This document shows positions 1-7,396 of a stretch of DNA of 17,528 nucleotides, in pieces. Origin of the DNA: an uncultured bacterium (GTDB lineage: Bacteria; Cyanobacteriota; Vampirovibrionia; Gastranaerophilales; Gastranaerophilaceae); NCBI GenBank assembly GCA_947365485.1, contig CANAXK010000013.1, forward strand, positions 1 through 17,528, given 5' to 3'. Each line of letters starts with the position of its first letter. Positions within the stretch are counted from its first letter, which is position 1. The position numbers were made by a program, and so were the translations under genes. The notes beneath the pieces were generated by a model. The model did not search any database, had not been told where the DNA came from, and saw only the letters and a program-made list of their open reading frames with translations.

Positions 1-402
1 GTTTAGCGACTGTTTGTTAAAAGTCATCTTCATGCCGTTGTACTGGCTCGGGTTGTGGCTTGCAGTAATAATCATCGCACCGGTTACAGGAGCGTATTTT
101 GTTACAAACGGAGGAAGCCCAACAACTTCTGAATAATAACCGATAGGAGTTGGTGCAAGTCCCATATCAACAACATTTGCGCCGCAAGAGCGAATGCCTT
201 CAATCAGTGATTTTGAAAGTGATGGCGAGTGTAGTCTTGCGTCTCTGCAAACCGTAATCCAGATTTCGGAAGGTGTTTTTTGCGCGTGCTTCACCAGATA
301 CTGAACAAACCCGCGTCCTGTATAATAGAACAGCTCTTCTGTAATATCTTCGCCGTAAATCCCTCTAATATCGTTCTTGCCAAATGCTGATTCTTGTAAC
401 AT
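1..402 (-). CDS. manB: Phosphoglucomutase/phosphomannomutase, N-terminal part (runs off the window)
   Basis: This is the first 134 residues of an alpha-D-phosphohexomutase. The enzyme interconverts hexose 1- and 6-phosphates (glucose or mannose) through a phosphoserine in the cytosol, feeding cell-envelope sugar nucleotide synthesis. The N-terminus FGKNDIRGIYGEDI is the usual opening of the bacterial PMM/PGM branch. The catalytic loop TASHNP is at residues 113-118, so the phospho-acceptor is Ser115, followed by YNGMKM. The start is the ATG at 400-402, preceded on the minus strand by a G-rich ribosome-binding stretch (GGGGAG). The gene is intact as far as it goes but lacks its C-terminal three-quarters because the window ends. 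It is divergent from the sugar-ABC permease. Whether glucose or mannose phosphate is preferred cannot be told from this part. Confidence 0.9.
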   Translation of the reverse strand, partial: MLQESAFGKNDIRGIYGEDITEELFYYTGRGFVQYLVKHAQKTPSEIWITVCRDARLHSPSLSKSLIEGIRSCGANVVDMGLAPTPIGYYSEVVGLPPFVTKYAPVTGAMIITASHNPSQYNGMKMTFNKQSLN

Positions 403-432
403 TGTTTATACTCCCCGCCCCTTAAATAAGGG

Positions 433-461
433 TTCATTATACTCTCTTATTATAGTAAAAT
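433..461 (+). promoter_or_regulatory. Possible promoter for the sugar permease, placing the start at the ATG
   Basis: TTCATT (433-438), a 17-base spacer and TAAAAT (456-461) sit so that transcription would begin near the ATG at 468. No Shine-Dalgarno sequence is present between them. The -35 match is poor, so this is a suggestion only. Confidence 0.3.
436..441 (-). promoter_or_regulatory. Possible -10 box for the phosphohexomutase gene
   Basis: A perfect TATAAT on the minus strand lies 33 bases upstream of the ATG. No convincing -35 hexamer is seen at 16-18 bases (TTATTT at best). Between the box and the start is a short inverted repeat, CCCTT-aaat-AAGGG, at about 418-431. Confidence 0.35.
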
Positions 462-467
462 AATAGC

Positions 468-1301
468 ATGAACAAATCGAAAAGTGGATTATTTTTTGTC
501 TTGCCGGCGCTTATCGGGACTTTTATTTTCATTGTGATACCGATTTTTTGCTCCTTTGCTTTGAGCTTCACACAGTGGGATTTGCTGAATGAAATCAGAT
601 TTGTCGGGCTTGATAACTACAGAGACATTTTTGCGCAAAAAGATTTTGTACAGATTCTTGTTAACACCTTGGTTTATGCAATCTCAACAACGCTTTTTGC
701 TGTTGTTATACCGCTTGTAATTGCATCGATTCTTAATACGAAAATCCGTGGCTCTGAAACATTCAAGACAATCTACTTTTTGCCTTTCATAACTCCTGCT
801 GTCGTAATCGCAATTGTCTGGGCGTGGATTTTTGACCCCAATATCGGCGCGGTTAACACGCTATTCAGAATGCATTGCACATGGCTTTTTGACACAAGGC
901 TCGCGATGCCGGTTCTGATTTTTGTATCAGTCTGGAAACTTATCGGATACAATGTTGTGCTTTTTCTGACAGGTTTTTCAACAATTAACCGGAATGTCTA
1001 TGAGGCAGCAAAAATCGACGGTGCAAGCGAAAGAGAGGTTTTTTTCAGCATAACTCTTCCGCTTCTTAAGCCAACGACTTATTTCGTAATCCTTGTGACC
1101 GCGATTTCTTCGTTTCAGGTTTTTGATTTGATTTACGTTATGACATCGGGCGGGCCTCAGGATTCCACGAACGTGATTGTGTACTCGATTTACAAGTACG
1201 CGTTTGAGTATTTTGATATCGGAAAATCCTGCGCGCTAGCGTATATTCTTTTTGTTATAATTTTTGTGCTCGCGATGCTGCAGCGAAGGATTAGTAAATA
1301 A
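468..1301 (+). CDS. ABC sugar transporter permease (MalF/UgpA type), orphan
   Basis: This is an integral membrane subunit of a carbohydrate ABC importer, 277 residues with about six hydrophobic segments. The first is at residues 8-33, followed by TQWD, a common ending of the first helix in MalF/UgpA-like permeases. The cytoplasmic EAA loop that docks the ATPase is at about residues 179-200 (EAAKIDGAS, then ITLPLLKP). The length is normal for the UgpA subgroup. A sugar or sugar-alcohol-phosphate substrate is inferred from the family only. No second permease, binding protein or ATPase is adjacent: upstream is a divergent phosphohexomutase, downstream a terminator and convergent rpmH. It must therefore work with subunits encoded elsewhere, if it is functional. 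The ATG at 468 has no Shine-Dalgarno sequence. Confidence 0.88.
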   Translation: MNKSKSGLFFVLPALIGTFIFIVIPIFCSFALSFTQWDLLNEIRFVGLDNYRDIFAQKDFVQILVNTLVYAISTTLFAVVIPLVIASILNTKIRGSETFKTIYFLPFITPAVVIAIVWAWIFDPNIGAVNTLFRMHCTWLFDTRLAMPVLIFVSVWKLIGYNVVLFLTGFSTINRNVYEAAKIDGASEREVFFSITLPLLKPTTYFVILVTAISSFQVFDLIYVMTSGGPQDSTNVIVYSIYKYAFEYFDIGKSCALAYILFVIIFVLAMLQRRISK

Positions 1302-1302
1302 T

Positions 1303-1335
1303 AAAGTGGCGCAGTCTGAAAGGCTGCGCCACTTT
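1303..1335. terminator. Hairpin terminator between convergent permease and rpmH
   Basis: A 12-bp perfect stem (1303-1314 with 1324-1335, AAAGTGGCGCAG and its complement) encloses a 9-base loop. The stem ends in AAA/TTT on both sides, so it can serve both converging genes. The U-tract is short in each direction. Confidence 0.75.
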
Positions 1336-1355
1336 AAAAAAATTTATCCTAAAGA

Positions 1356-1508
1356 CTAAGCACGTTCTTTAGCAGTGATAGCCAATTTGTGTCTGCCTTT
1401 AGCGCGTCTTCTGTTAAGAACTTCCTGACCGCCCGGAGTAGCCATTCTAGCTCTGAAACCGCTTACGTGTTGTCTTTTGATCTTTGTTCCTTCTAGTGTA
1501 CGTCTCAT
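1356..1508 (-). CDS. rpmH: 50S ribosomal protein L34
   Basis: A 50-residue, very basic protein of the large ribosomal subunit that contacts 23S rRNA. It begins MRRTLEGTK, with the family core [12 protein letters not shown] followed by [10 protein letters not shown], which is diagnostic for L34. The start ATG (1506-1508) is preceded by AAGGA nine bases upstream on the minus strand. A strong promoter lies further upstream. In many bacteria rpmH is followed by rnpA and yidC. Here it is followed at once by a terminator and a convergent transporter gene, so it is a single-gene transcript. Short additions at the end (AITAKERA) make it slightly longer than the 44-46 residues usual for the family. 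Confidence 0.95.
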   Translation of the reverse strand: MRRTLEGTKIKRQHVSGFRARMATPGGQEVLNRRRAKGRHKLAITAKERA

Positions 1509-1538
1509 TTTTCTATTTCCTTTTCAGCTAATTTTACT

Positions 1539-1544
1539 TATAAT
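1539..1544 (+). promoter_or_regulatory. Possible -10 box for proC
   Basis: TATAAT lies 51 bases before the proC start. No good -35 hexamer is visible, and the box lies inside the 5' leader of divergent rpmH. Confidence 0.35.
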
Positions 1545-1550
1545 AGTCTT

Positions 1551-1579
1551 ATCGTATACAAAACATGTTTTTTAGTCAA
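1551..1579 (-). promoter_or_regulatory. rpmH promoter
   Basis: On the minus strand TTGACT (1579-1574), a 17-base spacer and TACGAT (1556-1551) form a near-consensus sigma70-type promoter. It lies 42 bases upstream of the rpmH start. Confidence 0.65.
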
Positions 1580-1595
1580 TGAAAGGTTAAGTAAT

Positions 1596-2417
1596 ATGAA
1601 CAAAAAAGATTTAAACATCGGATTCATCGGCTCCGGAAAGATGGCAAGCGCAATCATTAAAGGACTTTTGAAGACCGGATTCGCAGCACCTTCGAATCTC
1701 ACAGCAACCCAGGCAGAACTCGAAGGAGTTGAAGAAAAATCAAAAGCACTCGGAATCGAAATTATACTCGATAACAGAGCACTTGCAAAAAAATCAGATG
1801 TAATCTTTGTTGCAACAAAACCAAACCAGGTGAAAGAAGCGCTGGAAGGTATTTCTGACCTTGTAACACCTGAAAAGCTCGTTGTCTCAATCGCGGCAGG
1901 CGTTACAACCAAAAAACTTGAATCAAATTTGCCTGCCGGCACACGCGTAATCAGAGTTATGCCAAACACTCCGGCACTTGTGGGCGAAGGAATGAGCGGG
2001 ATTGTGTCCGGCTCTTCTGCAACAGAAGCTGACCTGGAATACATTAGAGAAATGCTCTCAACTATCGGCAAATGCATAATCGTGGATAACGAAGCCCAAC
2101 TTGATATCGTGACCGCGATTTCCGGCTCCGGCCCTGCGTTTTTCTACAAAGTTATAAACGAAATCGCGCGCGCCGGCGAAAAACTCGGGCTGGATTACGA
2201 AAAATCACTGCTTCTAAGTATCCAAACAGCAATCGGCTCTGCAAAAATGGCTCTGAACCGCGAAATCCCGATGGAAGAGCTTATCGGAAATGTCGCAACC
2301 AAAGGCGGCTGCACCCGCGTTGGCGTTGATTGTATGGACGAAAACAATACGGAAAAACTTTTCTTTGATGTGATAAAAAGCACGACTGAAAAGGCTCACG
2401 CGCTCGGCGAAGGGTAA
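1596..2417 (+). CDS. proC: Pyrroline-5-carboxylate reductase
   Basis: This cytosolic enzyme reduces 1-pyrroline-5-carboxylate to L-proline with NAD(P)H, the last step of proline synthesis. The 273-residue length is normal. The dinucleotide-binding fold starts with GFIGSGKMASAI (residues 9-20). RVMPNTPALVGEGMSG (120-135) and SGSGPAFFY (176-184) are the family's conserved substrate-side segments. The C-terminal signature, usually a P-G-G-T-T type sequence, reads KGGCTRVGVD here (236-245), a noticeable but still recognisable variant. The ATG at 1596 is preceded by GAAAGG about nine bases upstream. The gene is divergent from rpmH, sharing about 87 bp. No other proline genes are in the window. Confidence 0.93.
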   Translation: MNKKDLNIGFIGSGKMASAIIKGLLKTGFAAPSNLTATQAELEGVEEKSKALGIEIILDNRALAKKSDVIFVATKPNQVKEALEGISDLVTPEKLVVSIAAGVTTKKLESNLPAGTRVIRVMPNTPALVGEGMSGIVSGSSATEADLEYIREMLSTIGKCIIVDNEAQLDIVTAISGSGPAFFYKVINEIARAGEKLGLDYEKSLLLSIQTAIGSAKMALNREIPMEELIGNVATKGGCTRVGVDCMDENNTEKLFFDVIKSTTEKAHALGEG

Positions 2418-2480
2418 ATAAAAGCGGAAATCGATTAAATAAACGATTCTTTAAATTGGAAATTGTATTAAAATAAATAT

Positions 2481-2662
2481 GCAATCGGGCACTCCCCGGA
2501 ATTCTTGCTTCCTGAGTACAGACTTAAAATCGGATATTCTCAAGGAAAGGAGGAATTGCTTATGATAAAATTATAATATTAATCATAATAGCGCTAGTAT
2601 TAACCTACTAGTAAACGGGGGTTAAAATCAAAGAGTCTGAACCCCTCTTTGAGCCCGTTTGC
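2481..2662 (+). ncRNA. Candidate structured small RNA (about 182 nt), possibly 6S-like
   Basis: This occupies most of the gene-free stretch 2418-2760. The 5' end GCAATCGGGC (2481-2490) pairs with GCCCGTTTGC (2653-2662), leaving one mismatch, and is followed at once by seven T. Inside are local hairpins: an interrupted stem 2500-2516 with 2539-2557, TTATGAT/ATCATAA (2560-2566 with 2582-2588), CTAGTA/TACTAG (2594-2599 with 2606-2611), and a 3' hairpin. The length, the end-to-end helix and the 5' segment GCAA-CGGGC-A-TCCCC recall 6S RNA, the RNA polymerase-binding regulator. However, the three local hairpins do not fit its usual rod shape, so the family is not assigned. No gene follows on this strand, so it is not an ordinary leader. 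Confidence 0.5.
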
Positions 2663-2669
2663 TTTTTTT
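2613..2669 (+). terminator. Intrinsic terminator of the candidate small RNA
   Basis: AAACGGG (2613-2619) pairs with CCCGTTT (2654-2660). An inner stem TCAAAGAG/CTCTTTGA (2628-2635 with 2645-2652) completes the hairpin. GC and seven T follow. The outer stem uses the same 3' strand as the end-to-end helix of the RNA, so the two folds exclude each other. Confidence 0.7.
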
Positions 2670-2712
2670 ATTATAAACTATTTTTTTTCTTTTTTCAAGT
2701 TCTATAAAGAAA

Positions 2713-2735
2713 GGGCGGAAGCTCTGCTTCCGCCC
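2713..2735 (-). terminator. Terminator of the gltP-ileS operon
   Basis: A perfect 10-bp G+C-rich stem (GGGCGGAAGC and its complement) closes a 3-base loop. On the minus strand it is followed by TTTCTTTAT. It lies 26 bases beyond the ileS stop codon. Confidence 0.85.
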
Positions 2736-2760
2736 CAGATAAGCTCTCTTATTAAAACTT

Positions 2761-5577
2761 TTATTCGCTCACTGCATCAAAACAATCAGAACAAATCGTC
2801 TCATGCCCTGAATGCTCGCCAAGCTTCCTGAACTTCCAGCAGCGCTCACATTTTTCACCCTCTGCCTTGGTTACCCAGACTGTGATGTTGTTTTCTGTGT
2901 ATTCACTCAAAACACCTTCCGGAGCTGTGTCAGAAACGTAAGCCTGTGATGTGATGAAAATGTCTGCTAAATCAGATTCGTTTGATTTTAATATCTCACT
3001 GTCAGCTGATTTTACACAAACAGCTACCTCAAGCGAGCTTCCAACCTGCTTTTCAGCCCTCAAAGGCTCAATTGCACGGGTGACAACCTCTCTTGTTTTC
3101 AGGATTTTTGTGAAATCCTCCTCAAGCTGCGGGTTGTTCCATTCCGGCTTCACTTCGACCCAGTTAGCAAGCAGGATGCTCTCTAAACCGCCTCTCTGCG
3201 CCTCCGGAGTGTTCTGCCAGATATCCTCTGCCTGGTGCGGCATAACAGGAGTAAGTATTCTTACAAGCACCTGCAATGTTTCGTAAAGTACTGTCTGACA
3301 AGCACGTCTTGAAACCGATTTCTTGCCGGCTGTGTAAAGCCTGTCTTTTACAATGTCAAGATAAAACGCACTCAAATCAACCGCTGCAAAGTTCTGCAAA
3401 CACTGGAAGTACTTGTAAAACTCGTAGTTCTCAAACGCTTCTGTTACCTCTGCTACAACCTTGTTGAGCTTGTGAAGCGCAAACCTGTCAATCGGCTTGA
3501 GTTCGTCATACTTGACGTAATCCTTAGCAGGGTCAAAGTCAAAAATGTTTCCGAGCAGGAATCTCGCTGTGTTTCTGGTCTTCTTGAAAATTTCAGCAAG
3601 CTGCTTGATTATGTTGTCACCGATTTTGGTGTCGTTTCTGTAATCAACAGACGCTGCCCAAAGCCTCAAAATATCAGCCCCGTAGTTCTTGATGATGTCA
3701 TCAGGCCTGATGTAATTCCCGAGCGACTTGGACATCTTTCTTCCGTCCTCGCCAAATACAAACCCGTGAGTAAGCACTGATTTGTAAGGCGCCTTGCCCT
3801 GCACAGCCATTGAGGTCAGCAAAGATGACTGGAACCAGCCTCTGTGTTGGTCAGAACCCTCAAGATACAATTCTACAGGTGTGTGACCTAACTCGTCTGA
3901 ACGCTTCTCAACAACAGCCTTCCAGGTTACACCGGAATCAAACCAAACGTCCATGATGTCTTTTTCCTTGCCAAAATGCGATTTCCCGCACTTAGGACAA
4001 ACAAAACCAGCCGGTAAAAGCTCTTCTGCTGTATATTTAACCCACGCGTCAGAAGATTCTTTTTCAAAAATCTTTGCAACATTCTCGATTGTCTCGTCCG
4101 TTACAATAACCTCTCCGCAATCCTCACAGAAGAATACCGGAATTGGCACACCCCACGCTCTCTGACGTGAAATACACCAGTCAGAACGACCTTCAACCAT
4201 GTTCGAAATTCTTGCCTCGCCGCTTGCCGGAATCCATTTTACTCCCTTGATTGCCTCAAGAGTCTCTGCCCTGAATTTGTCCACCTTTACAAACCACTGC
4301 GGAGTCGCCCTGTAAATAACAGGGTTTTTACATCTCCAACAATGCGGATATGAGTGGTTAATGTCAGCTGCTGCAAGCAAAGCACCGCAAGCCTGAAGCT
4401 TTTCAATTACGATTTTGTTTCCTTTGTAATAAGGCACACCCTCTAAATCCTTGTCACCAACTATTTCTGTCCAGCAACCCTTGCTGTCAAGCGGTGAGAA
4501 TACCTCAATGTTGTACCTGTTTCCGACCTCGTAGTCCTCAAGCCCGTGCCCCGGTGCCGTGTGTACAGAACCCGTACCAGCGTCAAGCGTAACGTGCTCG
4601 CCTAAGATTATCGGTGATTTTCTGTCGTACAAAGGATGCTTTGTGTTCAAGAGCTCTAATTCAGCGCCCTTAACTGAGCCCAAAACACTGATGTCTTTTT
4701 CTTCCCAGCCAACGCCTTCAAGGAATGATGCCAATAAGCCCTGTGCAATCACATAAATATCACCCTTGTAATCAAAGAATGTGTACTCAAATCTCGGGTG
4801 CATGCTGATTGCCATGTTTGAAGGAATCGTCCAAGGAGTTGTTGTCCAGATAACGGCATAAATGCAGCTAAGCGGCTGGGCAGCCAGGCAGCTAAGCTTT
4901 TCTCTAAGCTGGGATGAACTATCTTCATCAAACTTAAATCTTACGTAAATTGAATTCGAAGTGTGGTCTGCGTACTCAACCTCTGCTTCTGCAAGTGCAG
5001 TCTCGCAAGATGCGCACCAGTAAACAGGTTTTAGCCCTTTTTCAATGTAGCCTTTTTTGTACATTTCGCCAAAAACTCTAACCTGCTCTGCTTCAAATTC
5101 AGGATTGATGGTCAAATAAGGGTGCTCCCAATCGCCCCAAACGCCCAAACGCTTGAACTCGGATTCCTGACCCTTAAGATTCTTGTGCGCAAACTCCCTG
5201 CATTTTTCTCTAAGCTCAGCAGGTGTCAAAGCTTCACGCCCGCCCTTGATGTTCTTTACAACAGCGTTCTCAATCGGAAGCCCGTGCCCGTCATAGCCCG
5301 GAACATAAGGCGCGTAAAATCCTGACATTGATTTGTATTTTATCAAAATGTCTTTCAAAATCTTGTTCAAAGCCGTTCCGACATGAATTTTTTCAGAACT
5401 CAAATAAGGAGGTCCGTCATGTAAAATAAACTTATTCGCTTTGTCTCTTTGCGCAATGTTTTTTTCGTAAATCTCGTTTTCAGCCCAGAACTTCTGTGTT
5501 TCAGGCTCTTTCTTTGTTGCATTTGCTCTCATCTCAAGCGTTGTCTTAGGCAAATTCAGCGTTTCTTTATATTCCAT
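2761..5577 (-). CDS. ileS: Isoleucyl-tRNA synthetase with an altered HIGH motif (HVGT)
   Basis: This enzyme charges tRNA-Ile with isoleucine in the cytosol; mischarged valine is removed by the inserted editing domain. It has 938 residues, normal for the bacterial zinc-containing type. The class I fold opens with HDGPPY (53-58). The first signature motif reads HVGT at 65-68, where HxGH is expected. The editing domain contains WTTTPWTIPSN and GHGLEDYEVG. The second signature KMSKS is intact at 614-618. The C-terminal zinc site uses Cys910, Cys913, Cys929 and Cys932 (CERCWKF). The ATG at 5575-5577 is one base after the gltP stop, so the two are almost certainly cotranscribed and probably translationally coupled. 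A terminator follows. Confidence 0.96.
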   Translation of the reverse strand: MEYKETLNLPKTTLEMRANATKKEPETQKFWAENEIYEKNIAQRDKANKFILHDGPPYLSSEKIHVGTALNKILKDILIKYKSMSGFYAPYVPGYDGHGLPIENAVVKNIKGGREALTPAELREKCREFAHKNLKGQESEFKRLGVWGDWEHPYLTINPEFEAEQVRVFGEMYKKGYIEKGLKPVYWCASCETALAEAEVEYADHTSNSIYVRFKFDEDSSSQLREKLSCLAAQPLSCIYAVIWTTTPWTIPSNMAISMHPRFEYTFFDYKGDIYVIAQGLLASFLEGVGWEEKDISVLGSVKGAELELLNTKHPLYDRKSPIILGEHVTLDAGTGSVHTAPGHGLEDYEVGNRYNIEVFSPLDSKGCWTEIVGDKDLEGVPYYKGNKIVIEKLQACGALLAAADINHSYPHCWRCKNPVIYRATPQWFVKVDKFRAETLEAIKGVKWIPASGEARISNMVEGRSDWCISRQRAWGVPIPVFFCEDCGEVIVTDETIENVAKIFEKESSDAWVKYTAEELLPAGFVCPKCGKSHFGKEKDIMDVWFDSGVTWKAVVEKRSDELGHTPVELYLEGSDQHRGWFQSSLLTSMAVQGKAPYKSVLTHGFVFGEDGRKMSKSLGNYIRPDDIIKNYGADILRLWAASVDYRNDTKIGDNIIKQLAEIFKKTRNTARFLLGNIFDFDPAKDYVKYDELKPIDRFALHKLNKVVAEVTEAFENYEFYKYFQCLQNFAAVDLSAFYLDIVKDRLYTAGKKSVSRRACQTVLYETLQVLVRILTPVMPHQAEDIWQNTPEAQRGGLESILLANWVEVKPEWNNPQLEEDFTKILKTREVVTRAIEPLRAEKQVGSSLEVAVCVKSADSEILKSNESDLADIFITSQAYVSDTAPEGVLSEYTENNITVWVTKAEGEKCERCWKFRKLGEHSGHETICSDCFDAVSE

Positions 5578-5578
5578 C

Positions 5579-6910
5579 TTATACCTCTACCTCAATTTTA
5601 TCCGTAACAAAATCCTTCTGAAAACTAACGTCATGCTTGATTTTTGTAAGCGTGTTAGTCCTTAAATTCTTCATCTTTATAAACTCTGCCATCCTGTTGT
5701 AGTCAAACGCGTTTTCCCACCTTGCAATCACAACCGTCGCAACACAGTTTCCAATCAGATTAACAGCAGTTCTTCCCATATCAAGAATCTGGTCAATACC
5801 TAAAAGCACTGCAACCCCAACAATCGGGATGTTAAAACTCGTGAGCGTTCCTGCAAGAACAATGATTGACGCTCTTGGAACACCCGCAACCCCTTTGCTT
5901 GTAAGCATAAGTGCAAACATGATTACAAGCTGCTGCTCTAATGTCAAATGGATTCCGACAAGCTGGGTCGAAAACAAAACTGCCATTGCAAGATACAAAG
6001 TCGAACCGTCAAGGTTGAATGTGTAACCGGTCGGCATAACAAACCCGACGATTGATTTTGGAACCCCGAACCTCTCCATAATTGACATTGCCTTTGGCAA
6101 AGCAGCCTCTGAACTTGCGGTTGTGAAGGTTAATAACGCAGGCTCCTGAATCGCCTTAATCAATGCCCTAACAGAGATTTTTACAATCTTGCAGGCAATA
6201 ATCAGAACAAGCGCAACGAAAACAGCGAGCGCTACATATAAAGATAAAATAATTTTTCCGTAATTGTATAAAATAGAAATCCCGTTGGAGCCTACTGTGT
6301 AAGCAATCGCCCCAAAAATCCCCATTGGCGCAAAAAACATGACATATTCCGTAAACTTGAACATGATTTTTGCAACCGAGTTTAGGATGTCAACAACAGG
6401 CTGGGCTTTCTTTCCAACCGCGCAAATCGCAAGCGCAAAGAAAATGCTGAATACAACGATTTGAAGCAAATTCCCTTCTGCCATTGACTGGAAAATACTT
6501 GTCGGGAAAAGACTTAATAAAAGCTCTCCAAACGAATTGTGATGGGTTGTAGAAGCCATTTCCACGATTCTTGTAAGCCCTGTGTGGTCAGATGCAATGT
6601 TGCCCATCCCTTCGCCGGGTTTAAATATGTTTGCAAACCCGAGCCCGATAAACAATGCGAGCGTGGTGACGATTTCAAAATATGCAATCGTTTTTATTCC
6701 GAGTCTTCCGAGACTTTTAACATCGCCGTGACCTGCAATCCCGACAACAAGCGTTGCAAAAAGTAGCGGTGCGATAATCATCTTGACCATTCTTAAGAAG
6801 ATTTCAGCGAGCACATGAGTTTTTACTGCAAACTCCGGAAACGCCCAGCCTGCAAGTACTCCTAAAAATAGTGCTATAAATATTGCTATAGTTAATCGTG
6901 ATTGTTTCAA
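5579..6910 (-). CDS. gltP: Dicarboxylate/amino acid:cation symporter (GltP/DctA family, SLC1 type)
   Basis: This inner-membrane secondary transporter takes up acidic amino acids or C4-dicarboxylates with protons or sodium. It has 443 residues with the hydrophobic profile of the family. TTASSEAALP (263-272) is the serine-rich re-entrant hairpin, NLDGS (299-303) the TM7 motif, and DMGRTAVNLIGN (377-388) the TM8 substrate-binding segment with Arg380, Thr381 and Asn384. The last position, an Asp that binds sodium in GltPh-like members, is Asn388. DctA-type proteins also have Asn there, so cation coupling is uncertain. The start is a TTG at 6908-6910 preceded by AAGGGA; the first in-frame ATG is 40 codons later, inside conserved sequence. 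The gene is first in an operon with ileS. The C-terminal tail beyond residue 405 is poorly conserved. Confidence 0.92.
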   Translation of the reverse strand: MKQSRLTIAIFIALFLGVLAGWAFPEFAVKTHVLAEIFLRMVKMIIAPLLFATLVVGIAGHGDVKSLGRLGIKTIAYFEIVTTLALFIGLGFANIFKPGEGMGNIASDHTGLTRIVEMASTTHHNSFGELLLSLFPTSIFQSMAEGNLLQIVVFSIFFALAICAVGKKAQPVVDILNSVAKIMFKFTEYVMFFAPMGIFGAIAYTVGSNGISILYNYGKIILSLYVALAVFVALVLIIACKIVKISVRALIKAIQEPALLTFTTASSEAALPKAMSIMERFGVPKSIVGFVMPTGYTFNLDGSTLYLAMAVLFSTQLVGIHLTLEQQLVIMFALMLTSKGVAGVPRASIIVLAGTLTSFNIPIVGVAVLLGIDQILDMGRTAVNLIGNCVATVVIARWENAFDYNRMAEFIKMKNLRTNTLTKIKHDVSFQKDFVTDKIEVEV

Positions 6911-6976
6911 AATCTTTTCCCTTTTTCTAGCCGGAATTGCTCCCGAAAAGATTCTATCACAAACAGTGCAAAATAA

Positions 6977-7309
6977 CTAATTTTTTGCTTCCATATAAGC
7001 GTCAATCATTTTGTTGAAATACTTCAAATCCTTGAGCTTAGCTTTTGCGAGCTTCGCGCGTATTTCTTTTTTGAGCTCTGCCTCGGTCTTTTCGTACCTG
7101 AAATCAAATAATTGCCACGCCTCGCATTTTAGAGCCTCGATGAGTTTGTTGATGTTTTCCTGACGCGGAAAACGGGAACCAGTCTCCATTCTTGAAAGAG
7201 ACATCTCTTCTACATCAATCATTTCAGACAATTGAGCCTGTGTTAATCCACTCTGTTTTCTTAGCGTTTTTATCCTGTGACCTAATATTTTGGCAATATC
7301 AAATTTCAT
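6977..7309 (-). CDS. XRE-family HTH transcriptional regulator
   Basis: A small DNA-binding protein of 110 residues. A Cro/CI-type helix-turn-helix spans about residues 10-66, with GLTQAQLSEMIDVEEMSLSRMETG as its centre (positions 21-44). A lysine-rich, probably helical tail (72-110) may mediate dimerisation. I chose the ATG at 7307-7309; an in-frame TTG 33 bases upstream at 7340-7342 would add MKHAKYTYYDY but looks less natural. No Shine-Dalgarno sequence precedes the ATG, and a TATTAT box lies six bases before it, so the message may be leaderless. The gene is divergent from a double-HTH protein and probably controls the shared 87-bp gap. The regulated genes and signal are unknown. Confidence 0.8.
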   Translation of the reverse strand: MKFDIAKILGHRIKTLRKQSGLTQAQLSEMIDVEEMSLSRMETGSRFPRQENINKLIEALKCEAWQLFDFRYEKTEAELKKEIRAKLAKAKLKDLKYFNKMIDAYMEAKN

Positions 7310-7321
7310 ATAGTCATAATA

Positions 7322-7361
7322 GGTATATTTAGCATGTTTCAAAATAGCCCTTTTGGTATAT
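7322..7361. promoter_or_regulatory. Paired GGTATAT boxes in the divergent regulator gap
   Basis: GGTATAT occurs at 7322-7328 and again at 7355-7361, 33 bp apart (about three helical turns). Each is followed at once or within a few bases by CATG. The position between two divergent regulator genes suggests a binding site for one of them. Confidence 0.35.
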
Positions 7362-7396
7362 CATGTTAACAATTCAATACAGAAAAAGCTATTCAA

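Noticed and set aside
1538..2077. Long minus-strand reading frame (179 codons) opposite proC
   Set aside because: It is antisense to a clear proC, overlaps the rpmH promoter, and its serine/proline-rich sequence is typical of a shadow frame.
2562..2576. Four-residue leader peptide (MIKL) as an annotated gene
   Set aside because: The ribosome site is perfect but four codons without a downstream gene are too little; kept as a finding only.
2649..2831. 60-codon plus-strand frame over two terminators and the ileS end
   Set aside because: It starts in the terminator of the small RNA and runs through the ileS hairpin; no ribosome site or family pattern.
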